A stretch of DNA of 9,184 nt, from the NCBI RefSeq assembly GCF_003436425.1, contig NZ_QSPK01000077.1:1-9184 (forward strand), given 5' to 3'. The notes beneath the pieces are model-generated. The model searched no databases. It saw nothing but the letters and a program-made list of their open reading frames with translations, and was not told the DNA's origin. The translations under genes and the position numbers were made by a program. Shown piece by piece: positions 1-6,416 of the stretch (the first letter of the stretch is position 1; every line of letters begins with the position of its first letter). Origin of the DNA: Eubacterium sp. TM05-53 (GTDB lineage: Bacteria > Bacillota_I > Bacilli_A > Erysipelotrichales > Erysipelotrichaceae).

Positions 1-300
1 GTAATTATACATTCGGATAGAGGAGTACATTATACAAGCAAACTTTATAAAAAATTAACGGCAGGATTGATTCTAAGTTATTCAAAAAAAGGCACGCCTT
101 GGGATAATGCATGTATAGAATCTTTCCATTCAGTAATTAAAAGAGAATGGTTAAATCGTACTTTGATTTATGATTATGATCATGCATATGATTTGTGTTT
201 CGAATATATAGAAACATTCTACAACACAATACGAATCCATAGCCATTGCGGTTATGAATCACCAAATCAATATGAGAATAATTATTATTCAAAGCATTAG
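1..300 (+). CDS. IS3-family transposase OrfB, C-terminal end (partial)
   Basis: This is the last 99 codons of a DDE integrase-type transposase that catalyses cutting and joining of the insertion sequence ends. The reading frame is open from base 1, so the gene begins outside the window. An internal TTG at 67 is not the start. The fragment shows HSDRG (second catalytic Asp, fragment residue 6) with HYTS after it, then GTPWDNACIESFHS, whose Glu (residue 40) is the catalytic Glu, followed by KREW. This order is typical of IS3-family (IS150-like) OrfB. The spacing between this Asp and Glu is 33 residues, two fewer than the canonical 35, so a small deletion is possible. It ends with NTIRIHSHCGYESPNQY, matching the usual IS3 tail (R.H...GY.SP..Y). 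OrfA and the first catalytic Asp are not visible, so activity cannot be judged. Confidence 0.93.
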   Translation, partial: VIIHSDRGVHYTSKLYKKLTAGLILSYSKKGTPWDNACIESFHSVIKREWLNRTLIYDYDHAYDLCFEYIETFYNTIRIHSHCGYESPNQYENNYYSKH

Positions 301-319
301 AATTTAAAATTTATCTATT

Positions 320-622
320 TTATGAGTCCTTTTTCTTGACGTAGTACCACGGTTTTCTAGAACGCCACAAACGCATATGTTTATGCAAATTCGAATACGA
401 ATCATACGTAGAAAAATTATAGTTTCTTGTTCCACCTTCTGGATTCAATCCATTTTTAATCGCAAGAGCCTCTAATAAGGTGGATTTACCACTACCATTT
501 TCGCCACAAAAGAAAGTGACTGGCTTAGTAAACATAAATTGATCAATACTTCGAATACTTTTAATATCTGCCACATAATCATCAATTTCATCCCATAAGA
601 TATCAAATCCATTTATAAACAT
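320..622 (-). pseudogene. AAA/ABC-type ATPase gene truncated by the IS element
   Basis: This is the N-terminal part of a predicted P-loop ATPase of the COG3910 type. The reading frame starts at 622 with an AGGTGA ribosome binding site (635-630) 7 nt upstream. The Walker A motif GENGSGKST is at residues 40-48. It is followed by LLEALA and by [13 protein letters not shown] near residues 60-72, a signature of this small soluble ATPase family. Such proteins normally run well over 200 residues with Walker B and a conserved RAESF region. Here family-like sequence stops near residue 91 (RSRKP), and the final ten or so codons (about 349-323) are read from the end of the IS3 element and stop at 320. 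Walker B is lost, so the product is presumably inactive. Function in the family is poorly defined. It lies downstream of the bceAB-like genes on the same strand, separated by a probable terminator. Confidence 0.85.
326..349 (-). repeat. Putative terminal inverted repeat (right end) of the IS3 element
   Basis: Read into the element on the minus strand, this begins TGGTACTACGTCAAG and continues AAAAAGGAC. That resembles IS150-like ends (TG, TACT, a run of A, GGAC or similar). The matching left repeat is not in the window, so the exact border is inferred. Confidence 0.5.
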
Positions 623-638
623 ATATATATCACCTAAG

Positions 639-663
639 AAAAATAGTACTCTATTCGAGTACT
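639..663 (-). terminator. Probable intrinsic terminator after the bceAB-like operon
   Basis: On the minus strand a perfect 7-bp stem AGTACTC/GAGTACT with the 5-nt loop GAATA (663-645) is followed by A and five T (643-639). The stem is not GC-rich, so termination may be partial. It sits right after the permease gene and micro-ORF and right before the ribosome binding site of the truncated ATPase gene. Confidence 0.55.
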
Positions 664-739
664 AAATTCCATGATGATTCACATAATAAATATAGATACA
701 TAATCCAATCAAGATAAATCCCAATATCCAATTAAGCAT
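662..739 (-). CDS. Possible 25-residue membrane micropeptide coupled to the permease gene
   Basis: This ORF is not recognised as a known family. It has 25 codons and starts with ATG at 739. The ATG overlaps the end of the permease gene as ATGCTTAA, so its start lies inside the last two codons of that gene and translational coupling is likely. The product begins MLNWILGFILIGLCIYIYYV and ends NHHGI: one hydrophobic helix of about 17-19 residues with aromatic residues at its end, typical of a single-pass membrane micropeptide. The upstream ribosome binding sequence is weak (AAAGAGAA), consistent with coupling and not independent initiation. The TAG stop (664-662) lies in the first arm of the terminator hairpin. 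A chance hydrophobic ORF is the alternative, because AT-rich DNA produces such frames readily. Confidence 0.35.
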   Translation of the reverse strand: MLNWILGFILIGLCIYIYYVNHHGI

Positions 740-2699
740 TTCTCTTTACAATTCCGTAATAGACTTTTGAAGTTAATACATAAATCACAATGTAGACTAG
801 GGCAAAAGCCACAAAGCAGAATATTGTCGTACGAATATAAAGCCATGCATCACTCACAAACAACAAATGAAGTAGCTTTTCAATCATTGGGTACGCAAAA
901 CAAACATGAAGTCCTGCAACAAGTAGTGGCATAAAGAATACTGTTAGTACTTGCGAGTGAATAGCCTTCTTTACATCACTTTGTTCAAGGCCTACTTTTT
1001 GCATGATCTCAAAACGATCCTTATCTTCATAGCCTTCTGTAATTTGTTTGTAGTACATAATCAGAATGGTTGCCATAATAAATAAGAAGCTTAAGAAGAT
1101 TCCAATAAATAAGATGCCTGCATATAATTCAATCAAACCTTGTTTCTGATCCGATTTACTTAACCAAATAAAATCGTTTATATTCTCATTCTGACCTAAC
1201 TTTTTAATAACTTCACGCTCATTCGCATCACAATCAAACGAATAATAAGCACATATTGCACTCGCATTATCGCCATACACATGTATCTGATCTTGTTGCA
1301 TCTTCTCTAAAGTCTTTTCTGAATCCACAATAATATAATAATGTTCTGTCACATTTGGATTATTTTCATCCATCTTCAAATGATCCAATTGTTTCTTCAC
1401 AACATATTCTTTTCCAAATAAAGATAAAGTCTTCTCCTTAGCCTTTTCTACATTGGAATACACATAGATTTCATTTGGCTTTAAAGAACCCTTGATATTT
1501 TCATAATCTTGAATATCCTTTAGTGGAAGACAATAAAATTCTTGAATCTCATTTACTGCATTCATCCCCTCATTCTGGTAATCCGTAATCAAAGTGCCAT
1601 TCTTTAAATATCCAGCATAATCCAATCTCTTATACGCAAGAAGATTCTTTGGAACAATGCCCATACGAATCAGCTCTTCACTCATTTCATCAAAATCAAT
1701 ATTGGAAGCATCCCCATATCCATTTCCCATTACACTTCTAGGATATTGTGAATCCACAATTTCATCAATACTTGTCCACATACTTAGTGTTGTCGACAAC
1801 ATAACTAAGACCATCGTTGAAAGAATACAAATATTGGCTAAACCTACCGCATTTTGTTTCATACGATACATCATGCCAGAAACACTAATAAAGTGATTCG
1901 TCTTATAATAGTAATTCTTGTTTTTCTTCATTAATTTTAAGAAGGTCACTGATATGGATGTAAACAATAAATACGTTCCAATAATCACAAGTACAACAGC
2001 CACAAAGAAAAAATAGAATGCCGTTAAAGGATTTTTTGTGGTAACTGACAAATAATATCCAATACCTAGACAAAGAATACCAATAATAGAAAGAAACCAT
2101 TTTGCCTTAGGCTCTTTTTCACCCATATGATCAGAATGAAGTAATTCAATCGGACTTGAAATATGAATACGAATCATAGAATAGAAATAGATCAATACAT
2201 AAATCAATCCAATCACAAGAGCGCATTGTCTCATGCCAAAAAAAGAAAAGTAGAAGCCAAGTACAATATCTGCACCAATCATTTTTGCGATAACCAAAAA
2301 CATCGCTTTATCAAACAAGATACCTAAACCAATACCTAAAGCTAATGATACAAATAAAGTAATCGCAGTTTCATAAAACAATACGCGAGCTAAATGCTTC
2401 TTTTCCATTCCTAATATAGAGAATAGCGCAAATTCTTTTTGTCTTCTTTTAATTAAAAAACTATATGTATAGAACAAGAAGATAAACGCAAAGATTTCAA
2501 TAATCACAACTCCAAAGCCTAACATCTGTGTTAGTGTCATTGCCCCTAACATCTCATTTAGATTCGGATTGTTTGCCAAAGAAACAACCATATACAACAT
2601 CATTGTCGTTAAGACACTCGTTAATATATAAGGAATGATGGTACGCGCATTCTTTTTCAAGTTATCTACAGCTAAATTTAAATAGAAAGCTCTACTCAT
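732..2699 (-). CDS. bceB: BceB-type ABC transporter permease (FtsX family)
   Basis: Membrane subunit of a Bce-type peptide-antibiotic detoxification and sensing transporter. In this family it frees lipid II-cycle targets from peptides such as bacitracin or lantibiotics and also signals to the partner kinase. The product is 655 residues, close to the usual size of about 650. The architecture is that of BceB: TM1 near 20-42, further helices up to about residue 310 (around seven in all), an extracellular domain of about 210 residues (roughly 311-521), then three helices near 526-549, 582-604 and 622-643. The segment KQITEGYEDKDRFEIMQKVG (551-570) after TM8 is highly characteristic of the family. 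The start chosen is ATG 2699, with AGGTGG at 2713-2708 and an 8-nt spacer. An in-frame GTG at 2711 is less likely. The start overlaps the end of the ATPase gene by 8 bp (ATGAGTAG), indicating tight coupling. The substrate cannot be read from the sequence because the extracellular domain is variable. Confidence 0.95.
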   Translation of the reverse strand: MSRAFYLNLAVDNLKKNARTIIPYILTSVLTTMMLYMVVSLANNPNLNEMLGAMTLTQMLGFGVVIIEIFAFIFLFYTYSFLIKRRQKEFALFSILGMEKKHLARVLFYETAITLFVSLALGIGLGILFDKAMFLVIAKMIGADIVLGFYFSFFGMRQCALVIGLIYVLIYFYSMIRIHISSPIELLHSDHMGEKEPKAKWFLSIIGILCLGIGYYLSVTTKNPLTAFYFFFVAVVLVIIGTYLLFTSISVTFLKLMKKNKNYYYKTNHFISVSGMMYRMKQNAVGLANICILSTMVLVMLSTTLSMWTSIDEIVDSQYPRSVMGNGYGDASNIDFDEMSEELIRMGIVPKNLLAYKRLDYAGYLKNGTLITDYQNEGMNAVNEIQEFYCLPLKDIQDYENIKGSLKPNEIYVYSNVEKAKEKTLSLFGKEYVVKKQLDHLKMDENNPNVTEHYYIIVDSEKTLEKMQQDQIHVYGDNASAICAYYSFDCDANEREVIKKLGQNENINDFIWLSKSDQKQGLIELYAGILFIGIFLSFLFIMATILIMYYKQITEGYEDKDRFEIMQKVGLEQSDVKKAIHSQVLTVFFMPLLVAGLHVCFAYPMIEKLLHLLFVSDAWLYIRTTIFCFVAFALVYIVIYVLTSKVYYGIVKRNA

Positions 2700-3459
2700 G
2701 ATGAACACCACCTGTAGCTAGTAGTGTCAACGTATCACTAATACATTGGTACATCTGATCTAAATTTTTATTTCCCTTATATATTTCATGGAAGATCTTA
2801 CCATCCTTAATAAACAGAACGCGAGACGCATGACTTGCTGCCTTTGTCGAATGGGTTACCATTACGATCGTCTGTTGATTTTCATTGATGGTTCCAAATA
2901 AATGTAAAAGTTCCTCTGTACTTTTTGAATCCAAAGCTCCCGTTGGCTCATCCGCCAAAATTAGATCTGGATTTGTGATGATGGCACGCGCTACGGCAAC
3001 ACGCTGTTTTTGACCACCACTAATTTCATATGGAAACTTATCCAAAATATCTTCAATCCCTAATTGTTTGGCGATTGGAGTCAATCTTTCTTTCATTTCT
3101 GGATATTTCTTCTTGCTTAAAACCAAAGGCAAGAAAATATTATCGCGATTATTAAAATTATCTAATAAACTAAAGTCTTGAAATACAAAACCTAAATGTT
3201 CTCTTCGAAAGTTCGCAATTTCCTTTTCTGAAATATGCGTAATATCTTTACCATGTAGTAAGACTTGTCCACTTGTTGGTTTATCTAAAGCGGCCAAGAT
3301 ATTTAATAGTGTTGTCTTACCAGATCCAGACTCACCCATGATAGCTACATATTCGCCTTTATTCACACTAAAATTCACATTACTCAATGCCTGTACTTGA
3401 TTCTGTGTAAATCTTGTTGTATATACTTTTTTTAAATTTTTTACTTCTAATAATGCCAT
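2692..3459 (-). CDS. bceA: BceA-type ABC transporter ATP-binding protein
   Basis: Cytoplasmic ATPase that powers the BceB-type permease encoded just downstream and, in this family, controls signalling by transport flux. The product is 255 residues. Visible motifs are Walker A GESGSGKT (42-49), Q-loop Gln94 in FVFQDF, signature ISGGQKQR (146-153), Walker B LILADEPT (167-174, catalytic Glu171), D-loop GALD and H-loop His203 (MVTHST). FQDFSLLD is typical of the MacB/BceA/LolD-like group. The start is ATG 3459, because GGAGG (3472-3468) stands 8 nt upstream and the protein then begins MALLEVKNLKKVY as in relatives. The upstream in-frame ATG at 3483 would precede or overlap this site. A BceR-type operator and a weak promoter lie between this gene and the kinase gene, so bceAB can probably be transcribed separately from bceRS. 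Confidence 0.96.
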   Translation of the reverse strand: MALLEVKNLKKVYTTRFTQNQVQALSNVNFSVNKGEYVAIMGESGSGKTTLLNILAALDKPTSGQVLLHGKDITHISEKEIANFRREHLGFVFQDFSLLDNFNNRDNIFLPLVLSKKKYPEMKERLTPIAKQLGIEDILDKFPYEISGGQKQRVAVARAIITNPDLILADEPTGALDSKSTEELLHLFGTINENQQTIVMVTHSTKAASHASRVLFIKDGKIFHEIYKGNKNLDQMYQCISDTLTLLATGGVHHE

Positions 3460-3484
3460 ATTCATTACCTCCATGTACACCAAA

Positions 3485-3513
3485 ATTCTACAAAGAATCC
3501 AAAAATGCAGCCA
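3485..3513 (-). promoter_or_regulatory. Candidate bceA promoter (weak -35, TAGAAT -10)
   Basis: On the minus strand TAGAAT (3490-3485) could be a -10 box. At 17 bp the -35 position reads TGGCTG (3513-3508), a poor match to TTGACA, as expected if an activator is needed. The near edge of the conserved BceR box is about 21 bp upstream of the -35. The call depends mainly on position. Confidence 0.35.
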
Positions 3514-3531
3514 TCGATTCAGCTAACACTC

Positions 3532-3551
3532 ATCTTACAAGATTGTAAGAT
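3532..3551. promoter_or_regulatory. BceR-type operator before bceA (perfect inverted repeat)
   Basis: The sequence ATCTTACAAGATTGTAAGAT is a perfect 9-bp inverted repeat with a 2-bp centre. Its core TTACA-AGAT-TGTAA (3535-3548) fits exactly the TNACA-N4-TGTAA box known for BceR-type regulators. It lies between the kinase stop codon (which it overlaps by one base) and bceA. A degenerate extra half-site TGTTA lies at 3527-3523 on the minus strand, closer to the promoter. Confidence 0.8.
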
Positions 3552-4540
3552 TACTCAATTCTTCCTTCAAAATGCGTAAGATCCAATATCACTCGAGTGC
3601 CTTTGCCAACACTTGATTCAATTGTTATTTTATGATTCAACATATCTAAAATATTTTTACATAAATATAGACCTAGACCACTAGCTGTTTTATCACTACG
3701 ACCATTTATGCCTGTATATCCCTTTTCAAATACACGATTTAAATCACTTGCACTAATACCAATACCAGTATCTTCAATCACTAAAATATGTTTAGACTTC
3801 ATATATATAGATATCAAACCATTTTCTTTTGTATATTTAAGACTATTTGAAAGGATTTGTTCCAACACAAACACAAGCCACTTTTCATCACTCAAAATAA
3901 CATCCCCGGTTTCTTTAAAACTCAACTGAATGTGTTTACGAATAAATTCTGTAGAAAAGCGACGAATCGATTGTCGAATCAAATCATCCAATTCTAATTC
4001 TTTAAATAAGAAATCTGTGTGCGTACTATGTAAGCGCAGATAGGCTAAAACCATGTCTGTATATTGGTCCATGCGTAAGAGTTGTAACTTAATTTCACTA
4101 CGACTTAAGTTCTCATCTTCCAATAATAATTTCATAGCGGCAATGGGAAGCTTAGCCTGATGTACCCACATCGTAAAATAATCTTCTAGATCATGCATTT
4201 TATTTTCTGAAGAAATAACATACTCATCATGATACTCTTTCATAGCCACTAAGATTTTATGATAGTCTTCTCCCATCAATGAAGAATCTTGAAGATCACA
4301 AGACAAAGAAACATTACTATTGGATTGAAGTGTTAATAAAGTTTGGTGTTTCTTATAATATTTGTAGTAATCAAGCAAGAAACAAACCACCAACAATACA
4401 CATAAAAGCATAAAGGCATATGTAAAAGCTTCAAGTTCTAAATTATAGAGTTTAAATACACATAAACAGACAAACACACTCACAACATAAATTGTGATGA
4501 AGAACGCTCGATCTTTTAAATAATGACTAAACAACTTCAT
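3551..4540 (-). CDS. bceS: BceS-type intramembrane-sensing histidine kinase
   Basis: Membrane histidine kinase of a Bce-type module. Kinases of this class do not bind the antibiotic but are driven by the BceAB transporter. The product is 329 residues. Two N-terminal helices (about 12-30 and 38-56) are joined by a very short external loop, so there is no sensor domain, the hallmark of the class. A linker leads to the phosphoacceptor His127 in the motif WVHQAKLP. The catalytic domain shows the N-box around Asn232 (SNSLKYT), G1 DTGIGI (257-262), F-box FEKGYTG (271-277) and G2 GLGLYLCK (288-295). The start ATG 4540 overlaps the regulator stop as ATGA (4540-4537), so the pair is translationally coupled. 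All catalytic motifs are present. The neighbouring bceA-like and bceB-like genes support the family assignment. Confidence 0.95.
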   Translation of the reverse strand: MKLFSHYLKDRAFFITIYVVSVFVCLCVFKLYNLELEAFTYAFMLLCVLLVVCFLLDYYKYYKKHQTLLTLQSNSNVSLSCDLQDSSLMGEDYHKILVAMKEYHDEYVISSENKMHDLEDYFTMWVHQAKLPIAAMKLLLEDENLSRSEIKLQLLRMDQYTDMVLAYLRLHSTHTDFLFKELELDDLIRQSIRRFSTEFIRKHIQLSFKETGDVILSDEKWLVFVLEQILSNSLKYTKENGLISIYMKSKHILVIEDTGIGISASDLNRVFEKGYTGINGRSDKTASGLGLYLCKNILDMLNHKITIESSVGKGTRVILDLTHFEGRIE

Positions 4541-5205
4541 ATCTTATATCCCAATCCTTTTTTTGTTTGAATAAAATCCACAATACCAATACTCTCTAAC
4601 TTTTTACGCAAACGATTCACATTCACACTTAATGCATTTTCATCCACATAAAAATCCGTCTTCCACAAATATTCCATTAAACGATCTCGAGATACAATCG
4701 TCCCCTTCTTTTCCATGAGCAATCGAAGTATCTTCGCCTCATTCTTGCTCAATTCAATTTGAGAAGATTGAAAACTTACTGTATTATCATCTAAATTAAA
4801 GCGTATACCTTGATATTCAAGGATATTATGATTGGATACAAAGTCATAGCTACGTCTTAAAATAGCTGTTATTTTAGCAGCCAAAACATTTAAATCAAAA
4901 GGCTTTACTACAAAATCATCCGCACCCTTAGATATAGCCATCACAATACTCATATTGTCTGTAGCACTTGAAATAAAGATAATTGGAACTTTGGATTCTT
5001 CACGAATCTTTTCTGTCCACAAATATCCATTCAAATAAGGCAGTGTTATATCCATTAATACTAAGTCTGGATTAAAGGAATGAAATGCATCCATCACATT
5101 ATAAAAATCAGTAACTCGACAAACTGAATAATTCCAAGATTCAAGAAACGATTCTAACTTTTTTGAGATGAGTTCATCATCTTCTACAATCAATACTTTA
5201 TACAT
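4537..5205 (-). CDS. bceR: BceR-type response regulator (OmpR/PhoB family)
   Basis: Cytoplasmic DNA-binding regulator phosphorylated by the kinase encoded next to it. The product is 222 residues. The receiver domain (about 1-115) has the acidic pocket Glu8-Asp9-Asp10, phosphoacceptor Asp52 in VLMDITLPYLNG, a Ser pair at 79-80 and Lys101 in VVKPFD. The C-terminal winged-helix domain (about 130-222) includes LSKNEAKILRLL, the recognition-helix region ENALSVNVNRLRKKL, and the end IQTKKGLGYKI. The start is placed at ATG 5205 because MYKVLIVEDDE is the normal beginning of the receiver fold and GGTGAG stands just upstream with a short spacer of 4-5 nt. An earlier in-frame ATG at 5232 would add nine residues and overlaps a TATAAT box. 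It is the first gene of the operon, and two BceR-type boxes in the window are its likely targets. Confidence 0.95.
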   Translation of the reverse strand: MYKVLIVEDDELISKKLESFLESWNYSVCRVTDFYNVMDAFHSFNPDLVLMDITLPYLNGYLWTEKIREESKVPIIFISSATDNMSIVMAISKGADDFVVKPFDLNVLAAKITAILRRSYDFVSNHNILEYQGIRFNLDDNTVSFQSSQIELSKNEAKILRLLMEKKGTIVSRDRLMEYLWKTDFYVDENALSVNVNRLRKKLESIGIVDFIQTKKGLGYKI

Positions 5206-5220
5206 AATCTCACCCACTTT

Positions 5221-5249
5221 ATTATACTGCATAAACTAAGAAATCTTTC
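5221..5249 (-). promoter_or_regulatory. Candidate bceR promoter
   Basis: On the minus strand TATAAT (5226-5221) is a perfect -10 box, but the -35 position (GAAAGA, 5249-5244, 17-bp spacing) is poor. The BceR-type box directly abuts it upstream. Initiation 7 nt after the -10 would give a leader of only about 9 nt beginning at the ribosome binding site, so the true start may differ. Confidence 0.45.
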
Positions 5250-5265
5250 TAACAATGCTGTAAGA
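5248..5265. promoter_or_regulatory. BceR-type operator in the bceR / metallophosphoesterase divergent region
   Basis: TCTAACAATGCTGTAAGA contains TAACA-ATGC-TGTAA (5250-5263), again matching TNACA-N4-TGTAA. The flanks TCT...AGA are shared with the site at 3532-3551. It is placed to autoregulate the bceRS genes and might also act on the plus-strand gene at 5337, for which a TATAAT lies at 5288-5293. Confidence 0.7.
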
Positions 5266-5336
5266 TAAAGCAAAAAAGAAGTGATAGTATAATCTATTTT
5301 CAAATTGGAATCCTCATTCTAGAAATTGGGTTATGT

Positions 5337-6190
5337 ATGTTACTAAATGATCTTTTAAATAATAAATCCAACAAAAAAATACGATACACCATCTGTATCG
5401 CATTACTATTAATTTGTTGGAATATGCGTACGTATCAAGCTATGTGGGCTATACATACCTTATTCTGTTTACTTGTATTATTATTCCTATTCAAGAAAAG
5501 AAAACCAATCATCTGCATACTTCTTTCAGCTATCATATCCACATCCATCGTAACTTATGGTTCTGTGAATATGTATACCATCCATAAAACATCCTACAAC
5601 ATCACAACAACAAAAGAAATCACAAATACATTATTAAAAGTAAAACCAAATTTCTATCTACTTGGCAAAGACTTCGTCTATGAATCCACATCCAAAGAAG
5701 ATATGAATGTACTATTTAAACAACTTGGAAGACTTACTAAAGTAGCCCCTATTTATTTTGTATATGGCAATCATAAAAGCAAAACAAAATTCACAAAAAA
5801 CAACATTACCATTCTAAATGATCAAGAAGTACATTTAAATAACATTATCCTTATTGGAAGAAGTGACTACACAAACAAAAAACGAAAGAAAACAAAAGAC
5901 TACAACCTTACAAGCAAAACCTACAACATCGTCCTGGACCATCAACCCAAGGAACAAAAGAAAATATTAAAAACAATATCGACCTTCAACTCAGCGGACA
6001 TACTCATAACGGACAAATGTTTTCACTCTCTTATTCTTACCACCTACAATCCGATTTTGCCGGTAATTACGGAAAAGAAACATTCAAGCACCACACAAAA
6101 ATCATTAGTTCAGGCCTGGTTGGTTGGGGTTTTCCTATAAGAACAGAGGGTATATGTGAGTATGTAGTGGTTAATATCAAACAGGCATAA
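5337..6190 (+). pseudogene. Decayed membrane-anchored metallophosphoesterase (YkuE/YaeI-like)
   Basis: The first frame (5337 to about 5970) gives three hydrophobic helices near residues 16-32, 35-52 and 57-73. It then gives a calcineurin-like phosphoesterase domain with YFVYGNHK (the GNHD/E motif), IILIGRSDYT and VLDHQPKE. The family continues with LSGHTH, and this is found only in another frame from about 5978: IDLQLSGHTHNGQ (GHTH at 5996-6007) and SSGLVGWGFPIRT, ending at TAA 6188-6190. Adding one A to the run at 5969-5973 would restore the frame. The first metal-binding motif (D-x-H, usually SDLH or similar) is missing, as if about 20-25 codons were deleted near 5620, and the second (GDxxD) is altered to GKDFVYE. 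Relatives hydrolyse phosphoesters at the outer face of the membrane. This copy is very probably non-functional. The start has only a weak ribosome binding site (TTGGG). A sequencing error could explain the frameshift but not the missing motif. Confidence 0.82.
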
Positions 6191-6191
6191 T

Positions 6192-6229
6192 AAAAAGCGC
6201 TAACCACCTCTCACAACGGATTTAGCGCT
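6192..6229 (-). terminator. Intrinsic terminator of the candidate small RNA
   Basis: On the minus strand AGCGCTAA (6229-6222) pairs perfectly with TTAGCGCT (6203-6196) around an 18-nt loop, followed directly by a T run (6196-6192, then ATT). The T run is only on the minus-strand side, giving direction. It abuts the end of the converging pseudogene at 6190. Confidence 0.75.
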
Positions 6230-6309
6230 CTGCGTTATCTAAACAGATAACTTTCATATCCTCATGCTTTCGATCCCAAGGATAAAGGAAAAAGCGTAGC
6301 TTTTCTTCC
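6192..6309 (-). ncRNA. Candidate small RNA gene of about 118 nt, family not recognised
   Basis: A complete stand-alone transcription unit can be read on the minus strand. A TGGTATAAT extended -10 (6323-6315) implies a start at about 6310-6308, and the unit ends at the intrinsic terminator at 6229-6192. Three hairpins precede or form the end. The first is at about 6310-6284: a stem of about 12 bp with a 2-nt bulge and loop TAC, with arms containing AAAAGC and GCTTTT. The second is AGATAAC/GTTATCT read as a perfect 7-bp stem with a 4-nt loop (6251-6234). The third is the terminator stem. Between the first two, AUCCUU/GAGGAU can close a loop containing GAAA. No convincing protein is encoded and no gene follows on the same strand, so a riboswitch is unlikely. 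It does not show the SRP RNA, 6S, tmRNA or T-box landmarks I know. Confidence 0.6.
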
Positions 6310-6314
6310 TCTTA

Positions 6315-6343
6315 ATTATACCAATTTAAGTTGTGACAAACAA
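6315..6343 (-). promoter_or_regulatory. Promoter of the candidate small RNA (extended -10)
   Basis: Minus strand: TTGTTT (6343-6338), 17-bp spacer, then TGG directly before TATAAT (6320-6315), giving a TGn extended -10. A-tract and T-tract DNA at about 6355-6371 lies upstream and could act as an UP element. The TTGGTATNAT arrangement is the same as in the tRNA promoter at 9079-9107. Confidence 0.7.
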
Positions 6344-6416
6344 TATTAGATCACTTTTTTAAAAAATTTTTGGGATTTAATGTCTTTTTCACATTGGACA
6401 TTTATAATTGAAATTG

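Larger units (their letters stand above)
1..349 (+). mobile_element. IS3-family insertion sequence, right part
   Basis: The segment comprises the transposase end and about 49 bp of non-coding right end. It is taken to stop at 349, where the sequence reads ...GTAGTACCA and so ends in CA as IS3-family ends do. The assignment of the border is supported by the minus-strand ATPase gene, which keeps recognisable family sequence only up to about base 350. The left end lies outside the window, so the target-site duplication cannot be tested. Confidence 0.75.

Noticed and set aside
1657..1896. Plus-strand ORF of 79 codons inside the permease gene
   Set aside because: It is fully antisense to the clearly conserved bceB-like reading frame, lacks a ribosome binding site and has no family features. 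The same applies to other antisense or out-of-frame ORFs at 1903-2100, 3708-3929, 7009-7206, 7505-7747 and 8434-8643.
2699..2711. GTG 2711 as the start of the permease
   Set aside because: That codon lies within the AGGTGG ribosome binding site itself. ATG 2699 has this site at 8-nt spacing and gives the usual family N-terminus.
6196..6256. Eleven-codon ORF (beginning MKVICLDNAER) inside the candidate small RNA
   Set aside because: It ends in the terminator stem and is preceded by GAGGAT directly adjacent to the ATG, too close for a normal ribosome binding site. There is no following gene that a leader peptide would control.
6284..6312. Plus-strand terminator for the metallophosphoesterase pseudogene (AAAAGC/GCTTTT hairpin followed by a pyrimidine-rich stretch)
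   Set aside because: The run after the hairpin is interrupted by C and the hairpin overlaps the start of a well-supported minus-strand transcription unit. It is better read as the first hairpin of the small RNA, though bidirectional use cannot be excluded.
6379..6402. AATGTC/GACATT inverted repeat as an intrinsic terminator for the 156-residue gene
   Set aside because: The 12-nt loop and weak AT-rich stem are not followed immediately by a T run on the minus strand. A longer T tract occurs only about 10 nt later.
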